This document shows, piece after piece, positions 1-12,151 of a stretch of 64,000 nt of DNA. The first letter of the stretch is position 1. Each line of letters begins with the position of its first letter. Below the pieces are notes generated by a model, which was not told the DNA's origin, searched no databases, and saw nothing but the letters and a program-made list of their open reading frames with translations. This DNA is from Theobroma cacao (lineage: Eukaryota; Streptophyta; Magnoliopsida; Malvales; Malvaceae). The DNA lies in the NCBI RefSeq assembly GCF_000208745.1, contig NC_030851.1:30558924-30622923 (forward strand), read 5' to 3'. A program made the position numbers and the translations under genes.

Positions 1-671
1 TTTCACCATACACTTGTCCCACATATCCATAGCTTAGATAAAATTCTCAGACTTATCCAAAGTCTTGGTGGAGTAATTTTTTAAATTTACACTTTTGCCC
101 CTTAAAAGTCAAAAATTACATTTTTACCCCAAAAACTGAAAAATTGCCCATAGACATATTTTTCATTCCTTATACTCATACCATTCTCCAATTTGTCAAA
201 TTTGATCTAAATTTTCTCAAAATCTCAAATTTTATCCGTGGGTGAAAAAATTACGATTTTACCCCTACACTCCAAAAAAACCGAAATTAAACTTTTTCAT
301 TGCCAAACCCTCAAATTATACTCCAATAAGTTTAATATAATCAATCTTAATCAAACATAATTAAAAAAAAATTCCATATTTGTCCTTAGGTGGCAAATTA
401 TCATTTTGCCCCTAGAATACTTAAAGTCTGGATTAACTCCATATCGGACCTCAAACTCTGAATCCTCATTTTAAATCAACCCATGGGTTTTAATTTTCTC
501 AAATTCATCCTCGATTCTCTGTTTAAACTAGTTCAAGACTTATTTGACTGAACCATACCATTAGGGGCAATACAGTCATTTAACTTGTTTTTCGGGACAA
601 TTCAATATACAAACATGCTATCCAAAGTATGTTAATGATATATCACAGATAATTTAGGGTCGAGTGTTACA
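1..671 (-). mobile_element. LTR copy D (partial, nested in copy C)
   Basis: Read on the minus strand, this begins at 671 with TGTAACACTCGACCC and runs off the left edge of the window. It matches the first ~670 bases of LTR copy B (6142-6790), including the runs of 'gggcaaaatggtaattttgcc'-like text and the sequence equivalent to 'acaagtgtatggtgaaaa'. It has the TG start expected of an LTR. The candidate target-duplication half is CTTAT at 672-676; the other half lies outside the window. It interrupts copy C, so it is the younger of the two insertions. No coding sequence is visible. Confidence 0.6.
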
Positions 672-2009
672 CTTATACTAAATTGTCACAAAACTAATCT
701 ATGTTATATATGAATGCATGCAATAAAATGGGAGGTGTTCGGTCTATCGCGCACTATACACTATTTAATTGGTCTAAACGTCCAATTCGATTTCAATTAA
801 TTTATTGCACTTCCAGTACTCCTCAAAATTCCACACACTTCACTAAAAATCTATTCTAAGTGCAATTACCAAAATATCCCTCATTATGGTGCAAATTGCT
901 AACTAACGGGAGTAAAATTTTTCAGTATCCGTTTTCGATTTTCGGTATTCCTAAGCACCAAATACAATCTAAAGGGCATGAAAAATAACCAAATTCATCA
1001 TCAAACCTCACCTATAAAATTCGACCAAGATAGGTTCTATAATGAGCATGTGGATTTCTTACTTAATTTTCATACTAAATGTTACTAAACACCTAAAAAC
1101 ACTAAGTTACCTTGAAATTCAACTAAATTCATCACCAACTTTCTCTCTCTAAATTTGGCCAGCATATTGCCCCTCATGAAAACTTGAATTTAATTCATGA
1201 AAAATGGAAAAGAATGCATGGGCAAGATGAATTTCAAGCTTAAGATTAAAAATCTTATCTTTAGTCACCAATTTCTTGAAAATTCAACAAATTTTCCTTA
1301 GTTTTTCCTCCCTAGGGTTTTTCTTTTCTTTTTTTCCCTTTTCTGCAGGTGCTGGTCAGCCCTCAATTTCTAAGTGGAAGAGTATGGGCTGGTTTTTAAA
1401 TGGTAATATAATAATATTTAATTTTTGACACATGTCACCTTTTTATTGGTCCACTTATTTTAACTTAATTTTTAAGCTTTTTCTCACCACCACAAATGCT
1501 CTAATATTTATCCATAGCATAAAATAATAATAGGTAAAATTCTAGAGCTTGACAAATATCATGGTGGTGTAAAATCGTAAAATTCCAATTTTACCCTTGT
1601 GGACCCAAAAAATGACATTTTTGCCCTTATGCTCGAAATTGAAATTTTTCACTTCTCAATCTCAAATTATACTCCAATTGGTCAAACTTGATCAAAATTT
1701 TCATCCAACTTTCCAAATTTGCCCTCAAGTGGCAAAATTACCATTTTGCCCCTAAGGTATGAAAATTCTTAATTGACTCCAATTTAATCCTTGAACTCCA
1801 AATCACCATATTAAGTCATTTTGAGGTTTTAAAATTCTCAATTTCATCTTAAAATTCCTATTTGAACAAGTTCGAGGCTTTAAATTAACTTAGTTGCATA
1901 ACTAATTACGATACCGATTATTTAACTATTTCTAAGGCATTCTAACATGCAGATGTGTCATCAAGTATATGGATGTTATGATGAGTATAAAATGGAGTAG
2001 GGCTTGACA
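672..2009 (-). mobile_element. LTR copy C (partial)
   Basis: On the minus strand it starts at 2009 with TGTCAAGCCCTACTCC, the same kind of start as copies B and B'. It continues through the family's typical text (repeated phrases about 'ggggcaaaatggtaatttt', and 'aaccctaggg' at about 1311-1320 read in reverse) until it is cut by copy D at 671. It is inserted in the pol region of the Copia relic: the GAG-pre-integrase reading frame stops exactly where the TG begins. The candidate target-site half is ATAAT at 2010-2014. The other end is outside the window. Confidence 0.6.
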
Positions 2010-2428
2010 ATAATTTTCAATAATTTTAGCATCATTATGGATTTAGGATAGTCCAACCCATCATGCCAAACATTAAAATCATTAGTAAATTTCTGGTTTA
2101 CTATGGTATGAGTTTCAATCTTTCTAATATTGTGTAGTACAATCTAGAGAATAAAACGGGTTATTTTTTTTCAACACACACTTTTTACTCAAGATAATAG
2201 AGGTATTAAGTGTCTTTTTCATTCGTTGTCTCAATATAATATCTATTCAGACGGATCTCTTTCAAACTTAATAAACTTCTTTTAGACTTAGTAGAAAATA
2301 ATACATCCTCTATCATAAACTTTATTCCTTTGGGTAGTAAAATGTTGGCTCTTCTAGAGCTTTCAATTAATCTTATATTACCAGATATTGTATTGATATT
2401 GATTTCTTCTATTGTCAAGTAAGAAAAA
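2010..2428 (-). mobile_element. Ty1/Copia relic, protease to GAG-pre-integrase part
   Basis: A minus-strand open frame at 2206-2418 (70 aa) carries the Copia-type stretch between protease and integrase: NTISGNIRLIE, then LLPKGIKF, then STKSKRSLLSLKEIRLN and YYIET. Further on (about 2020-2110, another frame) one reads FNVWHDGLDYPKSIMM, which resembles the family's WH-R-GHP-S-MM motif of the GAG-pre-integrase domain, with the Gly-His changed to Asp-Tyr. Stops and frame changes separate the pieces, so it is a pseudogene. It is bounded on the left by LTR copy C and on the right by LTR copy A, both inserted into it. Confidence 0.75.
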
Positions 2429-4626
2429 TGTAAAGCCCGACCTTATAAAATACTTGTCATGACATACATGTGATGATAGCATGATTGCATGCTAGGAAAG
2501 TCCCGAAAAATTTATAAAAGTAGGTATTGTACCTAGAGGTACAACAAAGTTTATTTAAGCCTCGAACTAGATCAAATAGAGAATTTGAGATGAAATTAAG
2601 TATATTAAAGTATCATAATGGTTTAATATGGTGATTTGGAGTTCGAGGATCAATTTGGAGTCAAACTGAAATTTTCACTATCTAGGGGTAAAATGGTCAT
2701 TTGCCACTTGGGGACAAAATGAGAATTTTAGAAAAGCTTTTTTGGCCCCATTTAACTTATTGGAGTATAATTTGACTTATTGGAGTATGATTTGAGGTTT
2801 ATAAGTGAAAAATTTTAATTTCGGTATAATTTGGAGTAAAAAGGGTAAAATGGTAATTTTACCACCCCAGGGGCAAAATTATAATTTTCCACAACCAAGA
2901 TATTTTTCCAGCACATAGTCTTCCTTTATCCTCATTTTTGACCTTTGACTAATCATGTGGTGGAGATAAAATGTTTAAATTTTTAAAATTTTAAAAATGG
3001 ACCAATAAGAAAATGTCATGTGTCAAGCTTAGGATAATTTAATATTTAACTTAAAAATCAGCATAAATCAGCCCATTATTCTCCAAATATTCGGCCAAGC
3101 AAGGAAGAGAGGGAAAGAAAGGAAGAACAAACCCTAGGTAAGGAATTTCAAGAGAAAAAGTGTGGAAAATCAAGGAAAACAAGTGAAAAAGGTAGGATTT
3201 TTCAACTTAAGCTTGAAATCTATTTTCCTTAAGCATTTCTCTTTATTTTTCATGCTTAAATTACAGGTTTTTATGATGAATTGTTGGCTGATCAAAATGG
3301 GTTAGGAGAGAGAAAGTTGTTAGATTAATTTGATTTTAAGTTATGTTAGTGTTTTTAGTTAGTTTAGCATATTTAGAAACAAAACAAAAAGAAAAGAATT
3401 TATTTTCTCTCACAACCATTAATGGCCGAATTTACCATGTATGAGTGAGGATGAGTTTGATTTTTATTCTAGGAGAATTGGTTAAGAAATGATGAATTAT
3501 GAGCCTAGAAAAATAATGAGAATTTTTGGAGCAAAAATATGAATTTTTACCCACTAGGAGTATTTTCGTAATTTGCTACCGAGACTGATAATTTGCACCA
3601 CACTGAGGGACATTAAGTCAATTTGGGTGCAATTGAGGTATAGAAACTGAAAAAAAAACTAATTTGGAGTTTAAACGAACGCGTATATTGATTTATCGGG
3701 TAAAAGATCGAAATAGGCTAATATCGCATTTAGGCAAAATTTAGACATTTTGCACTTCATATTATGCATTAGTAGCCTAAATTAGTTTAATTTCAATTTA
3801 GTACCAATTGGTAAATTTCTCGATTTTGTACTATGTCAAGGTGGTGAGTCCTCCGATAAAGGCAAGGAAATTACATCCGATGACCAGTAGACAGAGTGTT
3901 TCGAAAGTCTACATTATAGACATTGTGAGTAAACTTACTGTCATTTTAATTATCTAGGGTGGTTTTTAGGGGATTTCATGAATTCTATGGAAAAAGGAAT
4001 TTAAAAAGGTAAATTTTCATGTTTTATGAATAAATGTGTTTCAATGAAATTAAATTATAAATTGTTTTGAAATTAATAATGATTTTGAAAAATAGAGTAC
4101 ATGGAGATTGTTAATTATGGCAATTTGATTGTATAAATTGATTGGCTTATGATTAATCGGGCATGATTAGCTAGTTGGCAATTGTATTGAAATGCGAATT
4201 GTTTGGTTGCCTTGAAAGACTGTGAATTACAAAATTGTCATATCATGTTATTGAGTTTTATTGTATGGTGGATTATATATATTAATTAATCACTACAGTA
4301 GGGGGTTTCTGTGGACCAGCCTTTTAAATTGGTACGGTAAACCCCATTATATTCTTACCTCGAACGGAGAGGCGCATAGGGTATCTCTTGAGGTAAAGCT
4401 TAGGGTTCACTTCACGCCAAACCACCACGTGAAGGGGAACTCAGCCAATGCCAAGGAATGACTATGTTTTCAAAACAAAAACATGATTTATGTGAAATGT
4501 GAATTTTAATAGCCTTGGCGGTCTAGGTAGGATGCCTCGGCCAATGTATCACCAAGTATGATTTTTGGCACGAGCCAAGTTTTTGAGAAAATTATAAGTC
4601 GAGATGTGTATTATAATGAAATGTAT

Positions 4627-4631
<5 letters not shown>

Positions 4632-4662
<31 letters not shown>
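4632..4662. repeat. (TA)n microsatellite in LTR copy A
   Basis: About fifteen uninterrupted TA units. The equivalent positions in copies B and B' lack it, so it expanded after insertion. Confidence 0.95.
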
Positions 4663-4665
<3 letters not shown>

Positions 4666-4714
4666 TTGAAACAAGTACAAAATGTTGTGGATTATGGTAT
4701 GATGAAAAGTTAAC

Positions 4715-5950
4715 TGTCTCCATTTACTCGGCTTTAGAAGTTAATGACGGACTTTATTTACTCACTGAGTTTATGAAAACTCACCTTTTCTTTTTAACCA
4801 TTTCAGGTTCAAGATAGTCTGTAGGCAGTTGATTTCATCAAGGATTTCTTTTGGACTTACTTCCTTGAAAATCGTAGGTCTACCTTCTTGCACACTTTTG
4901 GTTATCTTGGGGCCTATATGCCACTGTAGGATAATTTTAAATACCTGGTTTACTGTATCACTATGTGTATGGATTTATTTTGTTTTCACGCTACAAAAAT
5001 TATTTATGCATAATTCTATAAAAATTGTTTTATAAGAAAATAGAATATATTATCGAATATTTTTATTTAGTCTAATTAGCCAACTTTTCACTCCAAATGG
5101 ATGATTTAGATTACAAAAATTTATTTTTAATCGGCAATGGATATCTTTCTACCATACGTTATATTTTTATCAGGTTTCGAAATTTTTAGGTAAAAATGAC
5201 TAAAATACCCTTGTGTGGTCAAAATTTTATTTTGATTGTTTTCGATCTAAAATAGTTTATATTCTCTTAAAACTCGATATTTAGTCTTTACGTATTTTAA
5301 ATGAAATGTATTCTAATGTTACGACCCAGTTTACGATGATTTACTTTATTGTCTCCATGTACTCAACTCTAGATATTTATGATGATGTCTGTTTACTCAT
5401 TGGGATTTTATAATCTCACCACCCTCCTTTTCACCAATTTCAGGTTCAGTATAGACTATAAATAGCTGATCTCATCGAGGACTACCGTTGGATCTGCATT
5501 TTCCAAACCGTAGGTTCACAGTCCTCTTTACTTTTGTTTATTCGGGGGCCCTATTGTTATTGTAAATTAAATTAAATATTTTGACTTACTGTATTACGGT
5601 ATGTATAAATTTATTTAGCTTTTACGCTATAAAAATTATTCACGTATAACTCTATAAATATTGTTTTATAAGAAAATAAAATATTTTACTTAATATTTCT
5701 TTTATTTTCTTATTATATTCAAATAACCGTAATTTTGTTTTAAATGAAGATTTTAGACTTTTAAACTCATTTTGAATATGAATTATGTGTTTTGTACTTG
5801 TATATTACGTTTTAGCTAGTTTCAAAATTTTTGAGAAAAAATGACCAAAATACCCCCTGTGAGACGAAAATTAATATTTTATTTGTTTTTAGTTGGAAAT
5901 AGTTTAAAATCTTTTAGAACACGATATTTGACAATGGTTGCTCACAAGAG
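4715..5950 (+). repeat. Tandem duplication (~630 bp, two units) inside LTR copy A
   Basis: Unit 1 (about 4715-5330) and unit 2 (about 5345-5950) contain the same ordered landmarks. These are 'gtctccat(g/t)tactc', 'atttcaggttca', 'tactgtat(c/t)ac', 'attgttttataagaaaata' and 'aaaatgac(t/c)aaaatacc'. Copies B, B' and A' carry the block once, so this is a duplication specific to copy A. The two units are clearly diverged, so the event is not recent. Confidence 0.7.
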
Positions 5951-6068
5951 AAATGAGAATCTGATAGTAAAGTCTTACGAGGTTTCGGGTTGACATTTCG
6001 GGCAATGAGTGTCTACCGGAACATCGCGGCGGTTGTCACGGGCTCGAAAGGAGTACCGGGTCGTGATA

Positions 6069-6141
6069 AAAAATATTTCTTATTTTTAAAAATAGTTGTG
6101 CATTGTAGTAATGTCTGGTAGACATATATTTATATCAGTGA
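6069..6141 (-). mobile_element. Ty1/Copia relic, protease active-site region (fragment)
   Basis: This sliver lies between solo LTRs A and B. Reverse-strand reading gives INICLPDITTMHNYF followed by stop-broken text ending EIF. The Copia protease family has a DSG/DSA-TTH motif here; this copy shows DIT, so the catalytic motif is degraded. It joins the fragment left of 2429 on one side and the fragment right of 9085 on the other. Confidence 0.6.
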
Positions 6142-9085
6142 TGTCAAACCCTATTCTATAAAATAATTACGACGTCATTTACATGCTCAATCGAATGTTT
6201 GCATATTTAAGAAGTTCGAAAAATCGTTAAAATACGATATTACTCCTAATGGCACCATTGAGTCGATTAAGCCTCGAACTAGTTCGAATAGGAATTTTTA
6301 GGAAAAATTAAGAGTTTCACAGTTCAGGGATGACTCAAAATGGTAATTCGAAGTTCGAGGATCAATTCGGAGTCAAACCAAAATTTTCACTATCTAGGGG
6401 CAAAATGGTCATTTGCCACTTGAAGACAAAATGAGAATTTTTAGAAAAGATTTTTTTGGCCCCATTTAACTTATTGGAGTATGATTTGAGTATTGGAGTA
6501 TAATTCAAGGGTTTGGCACTGAAAAAGTTTAATTCCAGTGATTTTTAAAGTGTAGGGGCAAAAATCGTAATTTTTCCACTCGCAGACAAAATTTGAGATT
6601 TTGAGAGAATTTAGATCACATTTGACAAATTGGAGAATGGTATGAGTATAAGGGATGAAAAATATGTTTATGGCTAATTTTTCAGTTTTTGGGGTAAAAA
6701 TGTAATTTTTTACCTTTACAGGGGCAAAAGTGAATGGATATGTGAGACAAGTGTATGGTGAAAATTTTATCTGAGCTATGGATATGTGGGACAAGTGTAT
6801 GGTGAAAATTTGGAAACAAATGGATGGCTAGAATTTAAGAAATTAATAAAACAAAAAAAATAAAATAATATTATATTATTTTAGCCTTTAAAAGGTCAAA
6901 TTTTCAGAATTCTCATCTTCTTCAAGCTGTCCAAACCNNNNNNNNNNNNNNNNNNNNNNNNNNNNNNNNNNNNNNNNNNNNNNNNNNNNNNNNNNNNNNN
7001 NNNNNGAAAATCAAGAGAAATCAAGAAATCAAGCATTAAAAAGGTAAATTTCATTAATTTTCCTTGTGATTTTCACTACCCATGCATTTTTTTCTCATTT
7101 CCATGCAAAATTAGAAAGTGGGTATGGACACCCATGCTGGCCAAACCTCCATGGATGAGCTTTGATCTTGAGTTTTGGTTGATTTTAATTGAATTAAGTG
7201 ATTTTAGTTAGGTTATATTGAAATATAGCAAAAATAAGCTAGAGAAATAATTTTCTCCCATTGAAACCCATTATGCCAAATTTTCTAGGGAAATATTGGC
7301 TGCTGATCTTGATGTTTATTTGAGGAATTATGGTGAATAATGATGAATTATGAGTCTAGAAAAATAATGGGAATTTTCGGAGTAAAAATATGAATTTTTA
7401 CCCACTAGGGGTATTTTCGTAATTTGCTATCAGCACTGATAATTTGCACCACACTGAGAGACATTAAGTCAATTTTGGTGCAATTGAGGTATAGAAACTG
7501 AAAAAAATTAATTTAGAGTTTAAACGGACGCGTATATCGATTTAATCTAGTAATATGCCGAATTAGGTCAACACTGCATTTAAGCGGTAGTCGGATAGGT
7601 TGCATACCATATCATCTATATACATCGAGCCTGAATTGATTTTATAATGGTCAAGCATTAATGTGGTGAATTATATATTGTACATTGTGGATAGGTGGTG
7701 AGGAAATTACAGTAGTAAAAGTACAGAGATTGTGCTTAAAGAATGGGATTAGGAGTACATCGACTCCTAAAACTATGAGTGGACAATTTATCATCTTAAA
7801 TATCTAGAGTAATTATACTTGTTTGATGCTTTTATTGAATGGTGAGTTTAAATCATAAAATATTATGTTTTCCAATTAAAATGTTTTTTAATAAAAATGA
7901 GATTTATACTGATTTTGAAATCAAATATTGTTTTGGGAAAATTGAGTATATGGAGACTGTGTTGAAATTTATGATTTTATATGTTATTGAAATTGTGGCT
8001 TATGACACTATGGAAACATGATGGCTAAATTTTTTGGGTTGGCATGAAATATATGAACAGTTTTGGATTGGTCTCGGTAGACTGGATTGCATTTTATTCA
8101 CCATATTATGCTACTGAAATTTTTATAGGTCTAGTGGTATATTAAACGATCACTGCAGTGGTGGGGATTTCCGTGAATTGCCTATGAGAGGGGTAAGGTA
8201 ACCCAATTATATAATTACCTCTGGGGGGAGATGTTGGATGAAGTATCTCCTGAGGTAAGATTTGAGTGCACCTCACGTTCGGGCCACCACATGAGAGTGA
8301 GACTCAGCCAACGCCAAGGAACGACTGTGTGTTAAATGTGAAAACATATTTATGGGTATGGGTCATTTAACAGCCTTGGCGGTCTCAGTGGGATACCTTG
8401 ATGAGGGTACCCGTAAGAATGATTTTGGCAGGGGCCAAGTTTAAGAAATTTATAAGTCAAAAAATTTTGACAAAAAGAAATTGTTTGGTATAGATTGAAA
8501 CGAATTTTGTGTTATGAACATTATTGATATATAACGTTTTTATATTATCTCCATGTACTCGGTTTTAGATGCTTTTGATGGTAATTGTTTACTCACTGGG
8601 ATTATGTAATCATAATCTCACCCCTCTTTCTATCCATTTTTCAAGCTCAGGACAGTTTGTTGATAGTTGATTAAGTCGAGAATTAATCTCGGAGTTGCAT
8701 CAATAAAATTGTAGGTTCACAGACTCGCACCTTATTGGTTAGTTGGGGGCCCACGTGTCACTGTAAAAGTAATTTTATACTTCAGTTATCTGATTTAAAG
8801 TATGTATGAACATATTTAGCTTTTACACCATGTTTTTGACGGGTTTTGGTATTTTCGAAGAAAAATGACGAAAATGCCCCTGTGAGCCAAAAAATAATAT
8901 TATATTGTTTTGATTTGGAAACGACTTATGATTTCTTGAAATGCGAGATTTAATAACTGTCGCTCACCTGGGAGATGCAAAAGCTTATGCTAAGCCTTGC
9001 AGGGTTCCGATCAGCATTTCGGGTAATGAGTATCGAGACGTCGCAGCTGTTGTCATGGGCCTGATGGGTGTTCCGGGTCGTGACA
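6142..9085 (+). mobile_element. Solo LTR copy B, 2944 bp, TSD AGTGA
   Basis: It starts TGTCAAACCCTATTC and ends GGGTCGTGACA. It is flanked by a perfect AGTGA duplication at 6137-6141 and 9086-9090. Internal landmarks match copies A, A' and B' in order. The intron-like donor AAG|GTAAAT is at 7043/7044 and the acceptor-like CTCAG|GACAG at 8650/8651. A short local duplication (about 6738-6765 and 6779-6806, 'gacaagtgtatggtgaaaat') lies in its first quarter. It contains a 68-bp assembly gap at 6938-7005. No protein-coding domain is seen. Confidence 0.85.
6938..7005. other. Assembly gap (68 N)
   Basis: Run of N inside solo LTR copy B. The true length is unknown. Confidence 0.99.
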
Positions 9086-10274
9086 AGTGATCTCGGATCC
9101 AATAAGATGAATATTAATATTTTTCTTTAATAAGATAAGTTACATAATAAAAAACTTACAAGTTGACATAAGAGAACATTAAATATATAATTTACTAATT
9201 AAAACACATAACAAAAACATTTCATTTAAATACAATAAAAATATATAAATATATTTTTATAATAAAGTTAGAATAAAGCATACCAATAAATTATTAAGGA
9301 ATTTCATTCTTGGTTATTTTCATTGCCAATAAAATGATTAATCCTCCTTTAAGGTGGACAAGAAAATCAACAATGGATATTTCCATTACTAATCATATGA
9401 TGAATTCCAGTTTTAGGGTGGATAAGAAAATTAACAATATCCTGACGTGTTATATCAACTTTGCGATGGTTAAAATCATCAGAAGATATTTTAGTTTTCA
9501 GTGATGCTTGATAAAATTCAAGACATATAATAAGTACGTACCAATGGTCTTTCGTGCCACATAAATGACAATACGTTTTCTATATTCTTTTTTTTCTTTT
9601 CATTTTTGTCTTTTTCATTATTCATTCACTTCTGGTAGGTTAAAAGTATCCATCCACTTTGGTGGGTTACAAGTATCCATCCACCTCTGGTGGGTTATCC
9701 AATTCTGATGGATTAGTGGGTTAAGATATCCGTCCACTTTTAGTAGTAAAATTATCCATCAACATCTGGTGGTAAAATTATCTATCCACTTATGGTGGTA
9801 AAATTATCCATTCACTTCTAGTAATAAAATTATCCTTAAAATTGAAATAGTGATAATGTAAATTATTATGGTGACTTCTTCCATATCCATTATCATAATT
9901 ATTAAATGATGTTGCATTCACTTCAGGGAATGGATAGATTCATGGTGTTTTATTAATAACTCATTTGTCACATGCACATCTAGTAATGGACATTCATGAT
10001 TTTTCATTAATAGCTATATAATAGTAAATTCATTTTCCAATCAAGGGACAAAATATAATGTATATTACATGATAGCTAATTCATGTTTAAATTAATTTTC
10101 AAAGATAAAACACCAAAAATAAATCAAGTTGCTTACCTCATTCACCAAAACAAAAATACCAAAGAGATATTAAGTCACTTACTTGATTCGCTAAAACCAA
10201 AAATCAAAAGCCAACCATTGAAATCATTTTAAAGCTTGAAAGAAATAGAAGAAATAGAACTTCGTGATACCAAG
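9086..10274 (-). mobile_element. Ty1/Copia relic: leader, gag zinc knuckle and start of pol
   Basis: On the minus strand, after a primer-binding-like TGGTATCACGAAG at 10272-10260, the sequence runs through an untranslated leader into gag remains. A zinc-knuckle remnant CHLCGTKDHW, then CLEFYQASLKT, is readable at about 9500-9575. The Copia consensus has C-x2-C-x4-H-x4-C followed by a conserved LYQASLK-like phrase; here the last Cys is lost. Degenerate imperfect repeats of ~27-30 bp around 'aaaattatccat(c/t)cac' occupy 9640-9840. Most of the gag body (UBN2-like domain) is missing, so the element is internally deleted as well as interrupted. Confidence 0.65.
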
Positions 10275-10594
10275 AGATTAGAGAATCGTGCAAACAACAC
10301 ATTATAAAATAAATCTTAAAAGAACAAATATAAAAGAAATATAAAAGAAAGTATTTAAAGGGAAACAATGTATTTAGATGAAGTAAGAAAATCTTATTTA
10401 AACATGTATCCACAAATGAAGTGAAATGGTCTATTTATAGACCAATAACCCCTTATCTAGATTGAATTTACAAAATGAAGATAATACTTAGGTATTAGAT
10501 GGATGGATTAAATCCTAATATTCATCCAATCTAATTTACATGTAAACCTAGATATACATAGTATAAATGAATATTCACAAAAATATTCATAACA
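10275..10594 (-). mobile_element. 5' LTR of the Copia relic (~320 bp)
   Basis: On the minus strand it starts at 10594 with TGTTATGAATATTTTTGTG, and the primer-binding-like TGGTATCA follows its end. A TATA-like CTATAAATAG lies at 10440-10431, a normal position for an LTR promoter. The 3' end does not finish in a clear CA, so that boundary is approximate. T/A-rich flanks prevent a confident target duplication. Confidence 0.6.
10431..10440 (-). promoter_or_regulatory. TATA box of the Copia LTR
   Basis: CTATAAATAG on the minus strand, about 155 bases into the LTR and followed by the presumed R-U5 region. Inferred from position only. Confidence 0.45.
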
Positions 10595-10599
10595 TTTTT

Positions 10600-12055
10600 C
10601 TAATATTTAGTTGGCAGGAATAATTTTAAGAATAAGTGATAAATAATAAAAATACCATTTTATTATAATATTTAATTTTTAAATTAAAATATTTATTATT
10701 TTAATAATTATTAAAAATATTAATAAATTGTTATTTAAATGTTAATATGATTATTTATTTTAATTTATAAAATATTAATAATTTATATTTCATTGAAAAT
10801 ATTCATAATTTATAATTAAAATATTATTTTATTATTTTATTACATTATTCATTTTAAAATATTAAAATTTAAAAAATTTATATTTAAAATTTTAATTTAA
10901 TTTTTAAGTTTAAAACATTAACTTTTTATAATTTATAATTAAAATCTAAACCTTTTTGCTTTAAATTTATTTGAAATTTTTTTAATTTAAAATTCATTTT
11001 AATTTAGTGAAAGAAAGAGAGAGGCAATTGGGTAGAGAGGGAAAGAAATTGTAAAAAATGAATAAATTACATTTGATATAATATGACAATTTTAAAATTA
11101 ATAAAAGGAATTTTTGTTTATTAATTTTTTATTTTATTTTCTTGGCTCTTGGAATAACTTATACCAAGGGAGATCTTGGTATTAGCTATTCCCCATCTCC
11201 CTGATCATTCCAAAGAATTCTCATTCCTTCCAACCAAATAAGGTCTTAAAGAAATATTAAGAATAGGGGTGCAATGGTTATTCCATTCTCCCCACCAAAC
11301 ATGCTATCAAGGTTGTAATGAAATAATTTTTTTGTTCGTTTTTTATTAATTGCTAGTTGATTGTCAAAGTGTTAGCTAATATGTATATTAGTTATTCATT
11401 TAAAAAATTTGAATTATATTAAAAACAGTAAAAATTATTAAAAATAGAAAAATATTAAAATTATTTATTTTAAATTAGGATATTTTATAAAAATGAAAAA
11501 TAAAGAACAAAAGAAAAATAAAAAATAAAAAAAAGAAAAAATAATTGGATATTTGAAATTTTAAATATATTTTATAAAATATTCCAATTTCAAATAAATA
11601 ATATTTATATTTCTTTTATTTTTACTGTTTATTAATATAATATGAAAATTTAAAACTAATATTAATTAAAATTTTTAAATAAATAATTAATGTACGCATC
11701 AATCTGCTTGAATTTCCCACATAATAGTCATATGATAAGTATATGTTGCCAACTATCATTTAACATCTACCTTAACGAAAATACCCAAAAAAAAAAACTA
11801 TTTGGATATAATGCTGAAAGTATAGAGAAAATTATATTTTAAACTATATGGATTAAAATTTCCCAAAATTTAGAAACTTCGAATGCAGTTTACTCTTAAG
11901 ATTTTTCAAGAATAAAAAGGAAGGAAGAAAGAATAGATTTAGTCTAATGGTTAAATTACAAAATTAAAAAAAAAGTAATTATTTGTACTATTAATTAAAA
12001 AATTTTCCAGATTTTAAAAAATAAATAAATAATTTTTCATCATTCCTTCTTTATT
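10600..12055. other. AT-rich intergenic DNA, no gene
   Basis: Extremely A+T-rich sequence with no credible open frame. The only structured part is at about 11130-11330, listed separately. Confidence 0.6.
11130..11330. mobile_element. Possible short non-autonomous DNA element
   Basis: More complex than its surroundings. It contains inverted phrases: 'ggaataacttataccaagg' against 'cttggtattagctattcc', and repeated '(g)ttattccattc'. This kind of text is common in dispersed plant miniature elements, but termini and target duplication are not clear. Confidence 0.3.
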
Positions 12056-12151
12056 TCTTTTTTTTTTTATAATTGGAGGAGGGGAGATTCGAACCCTATT
12101 CTTAAAGTAGGGGGATTATACACCAACCACTAAGCTAAATGCTCGAGTGCA
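12056..12151 (-). mobile_element. tRNA-derived SINE or tRNA-like retroposon
   Basis: On the minus strand, GCATTTAGCTTAGTGGTTGG resembles an RNA polymerase III A box (TRGCNNAGTGG type). About 30 bases later GGGTTCGAATCTCCCC contains a near-perfect B box (GGTTCGANNCC type). An A-rich tail (ATAAAAAAAAAAAAGAAA) follows. A likely target duplication, AATAAAGA, appears before the head and after the tail. The body is very short and folds poorly as a cloverleaf, so it is not called as a functional tRNA. A related B-box fragment occurs at 25696-25735. Confidence 0.6.

Larger units (their letters stand above)
2429..6068 (+). mobile_element. Solo LTR copy A, 3640 bp, TSD AAAAA
   Basis: It starts TGTAAAGCCCGACC and ends GGGTCGTGATA, where other copies end GTGACA. 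It is flanked by AAAAA at 2424-2428 and 6069-6073, and the Copia relic continues on both sides. No gag, pol, primer-binding site or polypurine tract is seen inside, so this is read as a solo LTR. It is about 700 bp longer than copies B and A' because its 3' third is duplicated in tandem (see 4715-5950). A splice-donor-like AAG|GTAGG at 3191/3192 and an acceptor-like TTTCAG|GTTC at 4806/4807 are conserved in the other copies. The superfamily is inferred: very long LTRs are commoner in Ty3/Gypsy elements, but nothing coding proves it. Confidence 0.8.

Noticed and set aside
12056..12151. Functional tRNA gene on the minus strand
   Set aside because: A and B boxes are present but acceptor and anticodon stems do not pair; an A-tail and flanking repeat favour a SINE.
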